From assembly GCA_020809705.1 (NCBI GenBank), contig CP085830.1:2356001-2420000 (forward strand): a DNA stretch of 64,000 nt, in the 5' to 3' direction. Both the position numbers and the translations under genes were made by a program. Origin of the DNA: Calonectria ilicicola (lineage: Eukaryota > Ascomycota > Sordariomycetes > Hypocreales > Nectriaceae). This document shows, in pieces, positions 33,873-46,071 of this stretch; the first letter of the stretch is position 1, and each line of letters begins with the position of its first letter. Under the pieces are notes generated by a model. That model was not told the origin of the DNA and did no database searches. It was given only the letters and a program-made list of their open reading frames with translations.

Positions 33873-36800
33873 TTTGTTGATGAGGAAAAGAAGGCTTGGT
33901 TCTTAAAGAGAAGTTGGTGTGCGAGTGGTTGTAGTCAAGTGTGGTTGAAGTGTGGTGGTTGAGAATGATGAAAGATTTGGATATGCCAGAAGACTGGTGA
34001 GCTTTATAGAAGATCTGGATCTAAGAATTAGGTAGGAACACATGCTTGAATATCGTCATTTGCCATTGTAAGCTTGTTCGGGAAGGAAAATTGGTCTTAC
34101 CTAGCCTGCGTTTCCATGATCCATGGCGTCATCGATTTTCAATACGTAGTTGATTGCAGGCCTCATTCGGGTAGAGTAGGTACGATTCGAAAGGCGCTCT
34201 TGGCTATGTAGCCGGCATAACGATCTCCATTTACACATAATGTGGAGCGAAGTTTGTCGTGTGAGTGGCTGAGTGCTAGATTGCTGCAAACAATGAGGCT
34301 CGTTGGGGTGCATGTGGTTCGTTGACGTCACGATGTATGCGAACCCCAAGTTCATTGCCCAAAGTCAAGACGTCATGGTTGCACCAGGTATATCCTCTCC
34401 GCGGGGTAAAATTTTGAGCTCGAGCGAATTAATTGGCCCATCTGAACCCAATGCGTGGAAATTATTCGTGATCTCCGGATCCGGTCCTTACTGACACATG
34501 ATAGTGGTAGTGGTCATCGATGATGGTCTAAGCGGGATTCAATGACGGGCATATCCACTTTTCAGAAGGGCGAAAGCACGGTAGCCCGCCACTCAAGACC
34601 TCGCCGTCAAGTTCATCAAATCATACGCATGCTATGGTATTCTTAGGATTGGAAATTGCGCAGTTTACGTACACATGCTTTATCGAAAAATGACGTTCCA
34701 CATGAAGCTTTACACATGATGAAATTTGTGCATGTCAGCTTGAGGTCATTTGTAACGTACCCATATTGGAACATCACGGCTTAGTGATTGGTTATTTATT
34801 CGCAGAAGTCGCTGAAATCTTATGGCTCACGGAGCTTTGTCTCCGGTCACTTAATCATGATATCTGTGGCGTTCCCTAATTAAGAGAGCACCAAGCTGGT
34901 TTCTTGTTCGCTCAATTGTAGCACACGAATTAACTTACCCTGCATTCGTTCAATATCAGATCATCATGTTCTTAAGATGCATGCCGAGCACGTGGCTACC
35001 GCCATGACTCGGTGGCAGGCAACTAGTTGAGAGGCCTCTTGGGCGAACTCATCCGTGCTTTCGGTGTCAAATGGAATTCCGCTCTAAGCATTCCGCTCGT
35101 CGTTCGGACGATTGAGAAAGTTTGGATATTCCTCCGAGCACTAGGCACGGGGCTATCCGCATCCCTTGCATCGCCTTGTCCATTCGTAGATTCACCCGAC
35201 TCCTTGACTGACTCAGGCTCAATAGAACGGGAAGCTATACGAAGTTTGCTGTCACACGAATACTGGCATCGCTTTACCCTAAAGACCCTTTCGGCCTGGA
35301 ACAAAGTGTCGGTTACATCGAGTGTGAGGGGAGCTCTTGATAGCGGGCCCCTCGCGTTTCGAATCCTCTGCGGCACAGAAGGCACAAAATCGGGGACGCT
35401 GAGTGCAAACGGTCCCCGAGGTGATCCCAACACGCAGGGTTCCGCTGAGAGTACAACCCAAGCAGCCGGGCAGCCGGCAGCTCTTAAAGCCCCGGGCCTT
35501 TTTAGGGTTGAAGATCCAGGGCCTAGGCTATCTGCTCCGGTCACAGGTTGAAAGCGTGGGGCTTTGAGGTCCGAGCCATTGGTGACATCGCGTGCTAAAC
35601 CCGTCGTATTCTGGTCGTTTTAGGTGAACGGAATTGATGGCTGTGTGGCGCAGATACGGGATAGTGGGTGTTGTTGGTTGTCGAGGCATTTTGGCTGGCT
35701 GAAAGGTTGGTTCACGTGTCGTGTCAACTAGTTGTTAGTCATGCATCTTTGGCCGTGTAAGTGTAGTTGCTAGCGGAGCGGCTGAAGTTGTTGAAACCAT
35801 GGTTGCCAAGTATGCTGGCGATGGAGGAACTCAAATACCACTTCTATGTTGTGATCTACAGATTATTGATTTCGCGCGTATAGCCCTACCCATACCCGGG
35901 TCTGAGACGGATGGAAGGCGGCAAGTGCAAGATGTCCAGCCAGCGACGCCAAGAGCCCGAGCTCCAGTTTCACGGCCGAGAGTCGGAGCGTTGGAGAGAA
36001 TGATGAGCATTGATTGACAAGTCTGAGGGGTTCCTGGTGAGGCCAAGACTTGGGCGACTGGGAATGGAAGTGGGACAGTGCTGCGGCGGCTTGGGGGGGC
36101 TGCTCTGGGGGGGGGCTGCTCTGCTCTATGTTGAAACGGGCCAAGCGCGAAGAGAGTCACCGTCTTGGTTTGCTTGCCGTGAGGCCGGATAGGACTGGGA
36201 GCTGTGATAGCTTCAAGTGACGTTAGAGGTGCTGTCCCGGGCTGGTACCGAGAAGGATTGTGCAATGCGGAGGAGCCAGCATGGTTAGTGGCAGGGGAGC
36301 GCCTGTCCAAGGAAGTTTCTGGATCGGAGAATACCGCCCCCCGCTGGATTGGAGGCTTCTCGTTGGCCAGAGCACTTCGGCAACTTGTCGTTCCGTCCTG
36401 GCTTACCATCGAAGCTCGTTTTTTGAGTTGGCTATGAGGCAGTCAAGTGAATGAGACAGCCTAGGATCCCCTGTCGCGCCTTGTTTTATCGTCGAAGCGA
36501 ATGCTGCATGTCGCTGGCTGCCACGAGCTGCCAACCCGCATGGGGTCTAGTGCCCGAGGAATCTCAAGGGTCTTGTCAACGTCCCGAAACTCGACCCTGT
36601 TCCAGCACTGCTTCAGCCACCGCTCCCAACTCCACGTCTAACCTCTTGGGTTCGGCGTCCTGCTTGGCCTGTGCCTTGGCCTGCAGTGTTTCATTGTCGA
36701 GGTGGATGGCTGCTATCTCCGGATTTGATCTAGATGGGAAATTCTGGTGTTCGATCACTTGGTCTGGGCCGTGGACCGAGTGGACGAGACGCACCATGGA

Positions 36801-37770
36801 CAGTGCTGACAGCCAGCTGGCCGGCTGCGAGTGGTCGTCCTCATGTGTGACGGATGATGAAAAACCATCTCAACCGTAAGCCACAATATCATATCATGTA
36901 CTGTGTGGTTCTTGACACCACCATCGTTGGTCAATCAATGCATTTCGTGATCGCCTCGTCTCAAGTAGTCCAGGGAACCTCTGCCTCATCTGTGTGAGCT
37001 ATCGCAACAACCGAGATGCGGCATTGGACTCGATAGCCTGGTCACCGGATATCTCTTACCATTCAGATCTTGCTGCTGCACCCTTGGGTATCATCGCCCT
37101 TGACCGGCCTGCGCCAGGGGTGCTCTCCCGCAAACGACAAAACATCATCATCATGATCCATGTCCACCAGCCCGGTCCAGCCCAGCCCAGCTCAGCCAGC
37201 ACAGTGGCAATCGAGCCGGGGTTGGCTTCTGCAAACTCTTTACACGTCTGGGAATCCACCGGCTTAACGAGGAGCCGACGGAAGCATTTAGATCTTCATG
37301 GCCCTCCGCCTCTGGTTTGTCGCCACCTTGTCGAGGAGCTTTCTGCTTTCAGGCGTTTCTCTCTTCAAACAATAATTCTGCCTCGGCCAGGAGCCTGCGA
37401 CATAATCTGCACCTTCGTGTCTCATTGTATATACATCCTCCCTTGGTACTTACTTCCCCGACCTACACGGCCTGGCCTGCAGTTAGGGCCTGACCATATC
37501 CTGTTACTCGGCGGCTACAGCAACAAGGAACTGCCACCCTCTTTGTCTCGGGATCTGATCTCTCTGACTTCGACTCCCATTCCTTTCTGAACATACCAGT
37601 CTTCGTACATTCTCCTTTCCATTACCTCCTGGCGTAGACACCGCGGAATGTCTACTCGCTAGGTGACTTGGGAAGACTACGCGGTGCTGGCACTGCTCAG
37701 GCTCGAAGCCTTCCTTAATCTTCTACATTTAATTTCTACATTGCTAGTCACCGACCAACCGACCGTGAAG
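33873..37770. other. 3.9-kb divergent region between grg-1 and 7-TM gene
   Basis: The AT-rich first kilobase probably holds grg-1 regulatory DNA. At 35.02-35.55 kb both strands are open for about 174 codons over the same interval, with no recognisable domain. A G-rich patch lies at 36.09-36.12 kb. The last 600 bp look like leader and promoter of the 7-TM gene. I support no gene here. Confidence 0.5.
34001..34008 (-). promoter_or_regulatory. Putative TATA box of grg-1
   Basis: TATAAAGC reads on the minus strand 129 bp before the GRG-1 start codon. The A/C-rich leader begins shortly after. Placement is plausible for a core promoter; function is inferred. Confidence 0.55.
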
Positions 37771-39830
37771 ATGAGCACCGGACATTGGAAGATTCCCCGA
37801 GCAGACGAGCTTTGGTCAAGAGCCAGCTCAGACGGCTTTACCTTCGAATCCAACACTACATCTGCCTGGGATAACGAGGTCAAATTTGCCGCTGCCGAGT
37901 CGGTTCGAACAACTATACTTGTACTTGCATGCTTCAATACCATCGCTGGCTTTGCCACGGCTGCGGGTATTTTGGGGCAATCATGTAGAAGGGCAAAGAG
38001 GATCGACGCAAGATGGAGTATTGGGTATGGAGGCTTCTATATCTCGTCACGAGGGAAATAATGCTGACCTTTTGCCTAACAGATCCTCGTGGCTTAATAT
38101 AATCACACCGACAGAGCTATTTCCTTTCGTTCTCTCTTGCGGCATTACTGTCCAGGGAGTAGTATTTTCTGTCTCTCAGTCCAAGGGTCTACAGGCATTG
38201 ATGATTCTTGGATGCACTAGAATCTCCCAGTTCATGTTTCCAGGTATTTTTAATTTCCGAAATTCGCTCTCCGGCCATGCTAACTCCTTTCTAGCTTTCT
38301 TCATTACACCAATTATCCAGGCGGCTTTCGGAGCCGAGCTGGCGGTCCGAGCTCTGAAGCGACGACCTTTTCCATCCCGTGGAAAATGGAATACTCTCAT
38401 CTGCCTAATAGCCATTGGTATTTCATTGTTGGTCTTGTTCGTTGTCACCTTTGCTGTGCAACCAGCCAACTTTTGCTTTGCCTGTCTTGTCTGGTATTTG
38501 TTCCGATACAAGCTAGTATGCTTTGCTCTTCTTGTTGTCTTCGTGGTCATCTTGGCTACTGAAATAGGAGTGGTTTCTTTCAAGCTTACGAAGGCCACCA
38601 ACCTTGGTCCTTTGGAACGCCTTGAAGCCTCTCGAATGGTCTACTTTTTAATCATCGCAGTCATTTCTAATGTAAGCGCTTCCACTTAACTATAACTTTC
38701 TCGGATGATGCTGACTTAGCTAGACTCTCTTGATCCCATATTTCTTTGGTATGTCATTTGGAAACCCTGAGAGCGATTCGACAGTAAACTCGTCCATGAT
38801 AGCTTCTGTCGTTGCGAACCTCTCAGGTCTGCTCACAGGTGGCCTCTATCTCTTCCTTCGATCGAGCAGAACAGCTACAATTGGTCCTAATGACTGGGAT
38901 GGTATTGAACCAAGAGCCTTTGAGAAGGGCTTTACAGATGGGGCGTCAAGCAATTTTGATTTCGGTCTTCAGATTGCCCAACCTCTATCCGCACACTCAT
39001 CGCAACGTCGAAGGTCGGGCAACGACGGCGAAGCAGCAATCCCAGACACACCTGAGATGCCCTTGGAGCCTCGAGGCTCTCCTGGCCGAAGTCTCCATGT
39101 TCCTAGCCTTGGAATGATCTGCCCACCTACAAACATACCAATGGCACCTGAGCCTGCTCGGATACCGATGAAACCCATGCTGAAGTCCCTGAAGCCAAAC
39201 TGGTACAACAAAGCTCCAGCTCCCCTAGAAACCCCGCTACTTCCTAAATCCTCATATGTTTTACCCACAAGCACCTATGCCCCTCCCCCACCAAATGATG
39301 ATGATGTTGCAATCAGTTCAACAGACAACCTCCTTGCACCACCAAACATCCGTGATCATTTGAGCACGCATCGCGAAAGGGGATCTTCAATGCTATCATC
39401 CGCCACAGTCCAGATCGGACTTCGGCTGTCTAATCTGGGGGACATCCCACCTCCCACAGACACCTTTGCCAATGAGGCCGATAAGGTCCATGACCTTGGT
39501 TGCCCTATCATGATGCCTATTGCAGCCAAGAAACCAAGTCCACTTGGAATTACTGTCATCACTCTTCCAGATGAAGAAGCAATCCATGAAGAAGAGCAGC
39601 GCAAGAAAGGTCTCCCCCCAGTTCCGTTCACAATGCCTCGCAACGAGGAAAGGGACGATCTGATAACCCTAAGCCCAGAAGTATATAGCCCACCTGGTCT
39701 GAGACTTCAACATTCTCGGAATGGATCTCGGAGCTCACATAGATCAAGGCCGTCTATGAATTCGCGGGCGCCGCATAGCCGTCATGGCTCGCGAACTGGC
39801 CCGGAGGTGATTCGGGAGGATTGGATTTGA
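37771..39830 (+). CDS. Fungal seven-transmembrane protein with long disordered tail
   Basis: Uncharacterised fungal integral-membrane family. Exons 37771-38024, 38083-38243, 38295-38671 and 38724-39830 give 632 aa; introns are 58, 51 and 52 nt. The 51-nt intron (GTATTT, branch GCTAAC, acceptor TTTCTAG) is a multiple of three and has no stop, so it hides inside one open frame. Removing it restores QFMFPAFFITPIIQAAFGAE, which fits the family spacing I know. Seven hydrophobic segments run from about residue 50 to 330, including VRTTILVLACFNTIAGFATA, LICLIAIGISLLVLFVVTF and MVYFLIIAVISNTLLIPYFF. The remaining about 300 residues are Pro/Ser/Arg-rich and cytosolic by a GPCR-like topology. Receptor function is only a possibility; the family is not a classical GPCR to my knowledge. 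Confidence 0.82.
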
Positions 39831-40456
39831 AGTTTATAGGGCATGAAATGGAAATATTGCGTTGATAGGCTTGGCGTTTTTGATAAGGATGATGCTATTT
39901 CTCGGGTCAATTAGGAGTTTATGATATTTACGATTTTACGGTGATTTATCCGGGTCTTTGGGGTCAGGTTTGGGTACGGAAAGCCATATGGATAAGATAT
40001 TATTGGAGTATGGCAAGTAGTATATAGACTTCACGCCTAGGTAGAAAATTCAATCCTTACAAAATAGAAAATATGACATTCCTTCTCCAATAAAGTGCCA
40101 AAAATGTTATGGGTTTGGCCTCGGTCCATTTTTACTGTTCGCTGCCTCTTTCATATACGCGTAAACTGGGACAATGACTTATATATCTTACCATGGCTAA
40201 GCTTTAGCTTGTTAAAAGGCATTTTATCACAGATGAATGGGCATATGATCCGATTTAGCCTAATTGATACATAACAAGACATCGCACACTGATAAGAAAA
40301 AATCCATCTCAAGGTGCATGATATTGGTATTACACTTGCCCGTACGACCTCTCACCTCAAGTTGATATTATGCGCATTTGATGTTTACAGGCCAGAAAAT
40401 ATCCATAGAGCTCTTTGTAATGAACCTCAACATGTCATTGATACGGGGCTATAATT
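39831..40456. other. Convergent intergenic region, 7-TM / CAX4
   Basis: This 626-bp AT-rich region between two gene ends holds their 3' UTRs. No gene is seen. Confidence 0.6.
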
Positions 40457-41238
40457 CTAGTTTGACTTCTTGCTCTTCTGCAAGGCAGCCGCTTTAGCTT
40501 TCTTCTCCTCCCACTTCTCCCATCCAGCTTGGGAAATGTCCTCCTCTACCACAAGGTCCCGCACTCGAAAGGCTCTTGCAAGAGGAGTGTCTAGGGCCCA
40601 TGCCAAAAGGCCAGTCTGGCGCACAATAGCGGTGATGGCGAACCATCCCACCGCGCTGACAACACCAGCAATGCATCCCACAATAACCTGCCTCTCGGTA
40701 TGGTAGTTCAGGTAAATGCGACTCCAGGCGGTGGCCGCGGCAATGCCCACGCCCATAACGCTTATTGCGAGCCGCTCTAGGAACGACCAAGGCCGGTGCG
40801 CAAAACTATCGGCTCGGCTGCGAATAATATTCGAGGGGCGGTGGCGAACCAGCAAGAAGAGGGCAAGGGAGACGCTCCAGAAGGCGACGAATTGCGCGTG
40901 GGAGCTCGGCATGCCGTAACCCTTTCCATGGATGCGGCGCGGGCGCTCCTCCTTTATCAATCGCTTTAGCGCGAAATTTATAGCCTCACATGCGAGCTGG
41001 CCGGCGAACATGAGTGCGACTTCGATTTCGCGGGTGAAGAGAACAAGGGTGGCGTAGACGACACATAATCCTTGGGGGAGGAGGGCGAGGTAAGCACAGA
41101 TGAGTGAGATCTTGTCCGTAGGGTCCTACGAGAAGAGAGCATGGTTAGAATCGCCTGGGTACACGTGTGCAAAGGGGGAGGTCGTACGTAGAAGACATGG
41201 GTGACGGAGAGGGAGGCAAGCGGCGTGGTGTCGTCCAT
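40457..41238 (-). CDS. cax4: Dolichyl-diphosphatase (Cax4/Cwh8/DOLPP1 type)
   Basis: This ER membrane PAP2 enzyme removes a phosphate from dolichyl diphosphate, recycling the carrier after N-glycosylation. Minus-strand exons are 41238-41188 and 41125-40457 (239 aa), with a 62-nt intron. The phosphatase motifs are complete: K-x6-RP as KRLIKEERP (about 71-79), PSSH in KGYGMPSSHAQF (about 90), and SR-x5-H as SRIYLNYHTERQ. Gln in place of the usual motif-3 Asp is normal for the DOLPP1 branch and separates it from general phosphatidate phosphatases. Several transmembrane helices flank the motifs. The Lys-rich C-terminus (EEKKAKAAALQKSKKSN) fits ER retention and cytosolic exposure. Confidence 0.95.
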
Positions 41239-42306
41239 GATGGTGGTGGCTAATGAGCAGATGGCCACGGTCGAGTCTCAGCGAGACATGCTCAGGGGCG
41301 ATTCGGATTCTAGGTACCGCAGCCGGCTGCAGAAACAGTCCCACACCGGGCGCAAAAGCGAGGCTGGCGCGATGTCCTTGTTGTCGCGGTGGTCTTTGTT
41401 TGGAAAGACGTATAATGCTAGTTCATATGCCTTGGTATTGTTGTCGTAGATGATGCATTCGTGCATGCCCTCAGGTGTGGCAACGAGTGTGTGGCGCGTG
41501 GCGGCCACTATCCACTGCCGCAGTCTCACGCTAGGCGCTGGCGGGCACAAGTTAACACCTGCCAAGATGGCTGCGCACAGGGCCGGAAGTGGCTCAGCCG
41601 AAATCAAGATGCAGAACTGCTCCCTTTCTCTGGCTGCAACTGCCCTCGTTTCATTTTCCGATAGCCCTCTCCTCGTGTGTTCGACGCGAATTCCTCCGCC
41701 ACTCAAATCATGCGGCTATTTTTCAACAGCTTCAGAAGAGCTCCAACAGGAGTCTCCATTCAGTATGTTTCTTTCTTAGTCATCCGGCAAGAGATTGTGG
41801 CTGGGGCCCTGTGTCAATCTAGCCTCCAGGCGGGGTGAGAAATCCTTCATGGTTCATTTGTCAACTCCACCTCCTCAAAAGGAACGCCGTCAACCCAACG
41901 CACACACGGCGAAAGAGTCATCATTTTTACCAAAACACCATCAGGAGCCCCCGTCGCGCTAGGGGTTTGTATTTTTAACCGTTGCCCTTCGTCGATATTT
42001 TGTCAAGGTCCAGGTTTCCTCGCTTACCGCCACCCTATCCCACATTGGAGCTGCGCTATCGAGGAACCCCTCCTCTTGTCGATGATTGCCCACGAAGACA
42101 TGACTTTGACGACTATGACAATTACGGCCTAGAGATTTCAAACAAACTGGAACATTCTATTCCGGCTTTCATAATTGAGCCCATCCACCAGGCCGCCTTT
42201 AATCACCTGCACTTCACTATTCGCTTACCCTCCGTTTACCCTCCGTTATCTTGGACACCCGTCTTTTGGATGATGAAACTCGCCATCTTCAATATCGGCA
42301 ACCATA
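41239..42306. other. Divergent promoter region, CAX4 / RBR ligase
   Basis: This 1.07-kb region lies between outward-facing starts. A 142-codon minus frame (41278-41706) sits just upstream of CAX4, but it has no domain and overlaps open plus-strand frames. It is more likely promoter and leader. Confidence 0.55.
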
Positions 42307-44396
42307 ATGGCAGATGACAACGATGATCTTCGTCATGTCGAACTCGGGTCTCTCGAGGCCATCTATCCCGAGATTCGGCGGCCTGACGAGAAAGACCCTT
42401 TTACTTTTGAGATAGAACTTCCAGTTGAGCCGAGCGCTCCCGTTACCGTCACTTTTCCCGCAGCGTCTGCCAACACATTGCCTGCCTTAAACGCCGTTCT
42501 TCCAATAGAGGAAACTGCACAGCCCGAGGTGGATTCCCTCAATGTGTCTCATCTCCCGCCTCTATGTCTACAAATCCGCCTCCCAGACGGCTACCCTGTA
42601 GATTCTCCACCTGAGATTACCATTTCAGTTAATCCTCAGTGGCTGGCCCCAGAGACAATTAAGAAACTCCAAGATGATGGTCCTCGTTTATGGGATGAAA
42701 TCGGTCGTGACATGGTCGCCTTTACTTATATTGATCATGTCCAGCGAGCTGCTGAGGATGTGTTTGGAACTATTTCTCCTGAGGGAACCCTTCAGATGGA
42801 CTCAGAGCATAAACTCGCAGTTTTGGACTACAACATCAAGGCGAAGAAAGCTGCGTTTGAGAAAGAGACGTTTGAATGTGGAGTTTGTCTTGGTGAGTTT
42901 CCACGTTAAACAGTCCCTCGTAACGACGGAATACTATGCTAACATGCTGTCTAGATCCCAAAAAGGGCGTCAAGTGCCATAAGATGTTGGATTGTGATCA
43001 CATTTTTTGCCTTCAATGTCTACAAGACTTTTACAATGATGCAATCAACGAAGGTAATTTGGCCATGGTCAGATGCCTTGCCCCAAACTGTGCGAAGGAA
43101 CGATCAAAGGCCAAAGCAAAGGGCGATTCAAAACAAACTACGAAAGCCAAAATCGCCATCAGTCCTAGTGAGCTTTTGCAGATTGGATTGGCTGAAGAAA
43201 TGGTGAAGAGATACGTCAATCTCAAGTATAAGACGGAACTCGAGTCTGACAAAAATACAATCTACTGTCCTCGTCAATGGTGTAACGGTGCGGCCCGTTC
43301 CACACGACACAAGAAACCAGAGGGTCTCGACTTTGTCGAAACCTCCGACGTCGAGTCTGACCATGAAGCTACGAGGGAAGGGGGCGGTGATAAGGCAAAG
43401 ACGAAGACCAAAAAGTTCGACCGAGCCGACTACCTCTCTGTCTGCGAAGACTGTGGTTTCGCATTCTGTGCCCAGTGTTTTCAGTCCTGGCACGGTGAAT
43501 TTGTCCGTTGTGCCCCTCGCAGGGACAAGGGCGAACTGAGCGAAGAGGAAAAGGCCTCGCTCGAGTACGTAAAACTTCACACCAGCCCGTGCCCGACATG
43601 CAATGCGCCAGCGCAGAAGACTCACGGCTGCAACCACATGATTTGTTCACGATGCGACACGCACTTTTGCTATCTGTGCTCCGCCTGGCTTGACCCGGTC
43701 AATCCATACAGACACTACAATACTCAGCCTGATGGCAAGGTCACTTCGTGCTTCATGCGCCTGTGGGAGCTCGAGGGAGGTGACGGAAATGACGTGGGGC
43801 TGGGGTTTGTTGGCGGCAACGGCCCTGTTGCGAACCAGCCGCCAGCCGAGCCTGCAGAAGTCGTGTTAGATTTTGCTTCTGATGAGAGTGATGCCGAAGA
43901 TGGGGCTGCCAATAACAACAACGCCAACAACCGCCAGCTCAACGAAGACGGCCAGGCAGTCGCAGTAGCTCGGGAGGCGCCCCTGGTGCTCCGGCTCGTC
44001 GATAACCAACCCCGAGACGGCCGCAACGGTCACCGTGCTGTGCCCCCAGCGGCGCCAGATGCACCTCAGCCTGCAATCCGTGGCCAAGCACAACACCGAG
44101 GCAACCCGGGGCGTGGTCGTGGCGCTGCCAGGGGAGGCGTGCGAGGAGGAGTTCGAGGAGGAGGAGGAGGAGGAGGAGCTGGTGGTGGTGGCGTCAATCG
44201 ACAGCGACATAATCAGCGGCAGCAGCAGCAGCAGCAACGGCAACCACAGAACCAGGGGAACAACAACAATGGGGCGGGTCTTGATCCAGCGCAGGAAGCA
44301 TGGGTGCGTCGATTCGTGCAGATGGCCCTGATAGATGCAGAGGATGAGGTCGAGGGCGACTCGGACGACGATGGCGACAACTGGGTAATCCAATGA
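42307..44396 (+). CDS. RWD-RBR E3 ubiquitin ligase (Itt1/RNF14 type)
   Basis: This RING-between-RING ligase transfers ubiquitin through a cysteine intermediate. Exons 42307-42892 and 42955-44396 give 675 aa; the 62-nt intron (GTGAGT, branch GCTAAC) cuts RING1. The N-terminal RWD domain (about 5-165) has ELGSLEAIYPE and LPDGYPVDSPPEI. RING1 starts at Cys191 (CGVCLD, CDHIFCLQCLQ). BRcat contains YCPRQWC and CEDCGFAFCAQC. RING2 starts at Cys408 (CPTCNAPAQKTHGCNHMIC), with catalytic Cys about 421. This order is that of yeast Itt1 and human RNF14, linked to translation termination and stalled or crosslinked ribosomes. The C-terminal about 180 residues are acidic/Asn-rich, then an RGG-like Gly/Arg tract and a Gln run, suggesting RNA or RNP association (inference). 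Confidence 0.95.
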
Positions 44397-44735
44397 TGAC
44401 CGTGGGTGAATGCAAGAGGGGGGTACGATCCCGGGGGTGGGGTCAAGTCGTGATGACTGGATGGCTTGGATTGGATCGAGTAAGCCTTGTTATTCTGCTC
44501 GGCATCGGGGTGGACACGATAGATGGATGATAACTTACAGTATTTTGTTTATACATACAGTATAGCGTGCCGGGCGCCGGTTTGTTGTGTGGCTCCCAAC
44601 CATAATGAAATGAATGCATCAAGACTGATCCGTCTTGGCTTTCCATGTCTTCGCCACCATCATGGCATTGCCCAGTGACTAGTCGATGTACCTGAGCTCA
44701 ACGACTAACCCGACAACATTCGCCCCGCCAAAATT

Positions 44736-44752
44736 TCTCTCTCTCTCTCTCT
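44736..44752. repeat. (CT)n microsatellite
   Basis: A short run of CT dinucleotides downstream of the RBR ligase gene. Confidence 0.85.
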
Positions 44753-46051
44753 CGCCGTGTTCCCAACCCCGTCGTGTTTTCCCATCCAACCCCAATGCCC
44801 GATGGCGGACAGCCCCCAGGCATTCAACACACACCAGCAAAGGGAGCTTTGTTAGCTTCATCCTTTGGGGGCTCGAGGGTGGCTCGGGAGGGGGGACCAC
44901 ACCACCCTTCCCCTCCCCCAGCCTGCAGCTCCGTCTGGCATGCTGAAAAAGCAACGAGACCGCGAAGGCCGGGTACCGTTACCACGCGGAGAGCAAGAGC
45001 GCATCGCTTTTCTCAACGCTCAGCCGACAGCTGCGGCGTGCTTGTGGCGGCCAGTGCCACGTGAATGAACCCAGAACATCGAGATGCAGCCGTGTGGTTA
45101 CACAGACAGGCCTCGGGCTCCAAGCCGCGCCTCTCGCTGGCGTTTGGGCGGCCACTCCGACAGACGTCTGCAATGTCAAGCCATCTGGCCCGTCAGCGCC
45201 TGTTGTTGACGTCTCGATGTCGTTGCATCCCCCCCCTTTCCCCTCTTCAAGATGCACCATAACAATGACTGCGTCTCGCCGGGTGCGACGCGGTTGTGAT
45301 TACAGAGCGTGGCCATGAGAGCTGGGACAAAGCTGACATGCTGGAGCGTTATGTGCCACTACGGCTACTACCCACCTGTTCTGTCTACCAAAGCAAACAA
45401 ATTTGCGCTAGCAATGATTGCGTCTTGCGTCTTGCGCATCCTGGGGGCAAGAAGGAGGGGCATGGTCCTAACAACTCCCGAGGACAAAAGATCCGAAGTA
45501 GGGGGGCGATCCCTCCACTTTGGGACCGTATGAAGCATCTAGATGCTGGGCGTGTGCATTTCCCCAGCTGCCTTGACGTGAGATACCTCACCCCGACGAC
45601 CCATTGGCGACGAATTGACCCCAAGTTGACGATGTTGAGCAGAGTTACATTGTCGATCAAACATGTGATGGTCATTACCAATAGATGCAGTTGGCATGCG
45701 AGTCAGGAATTAGGTGCTGAGAATTGGCCTGTAATGCCGTAGTAATCCCCTAATCGCGCATGGCGAGCATGACGACGGCGAGACTATTCCGGGAAAGAAA
45801 ACCATATACGCATTAGCAGGTGAAAGAACACGAAGTCGTCTTGCAGAATTGTCACTCTATTGCGATGCCAACATTTTCGACCCCCAGGCTCCCCTTCTCA
45901 TATTCCTACTCCTGCCTGGCTCGTGACAAATGCCGAAGTGCACAATGACGACGATATGCCAGTCATAGTCAGAACACCCACAATGGTTGGAGTGGAGACA
46001 AGACTGTCACCCCTTTGCCACTCTGATGACCAAGGAAGCAGACATGGAATC

Positions 46052-46071
46052 CATCATCATCATCATCATCA
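46052..46071. repeat. (CAT)n trinucleotide repeat
   Basis: Six perfect CAT units plus a partial one in the gene desert. Confidence 0.9.

Noticed and set aside
41278..41706. Minus-strand frame of 142 codons upstream of cax4
   Set aside because: No recognisable family. It lies in a divergent promoter and has competing open frames on the other strand; kept only as a weak possibility.
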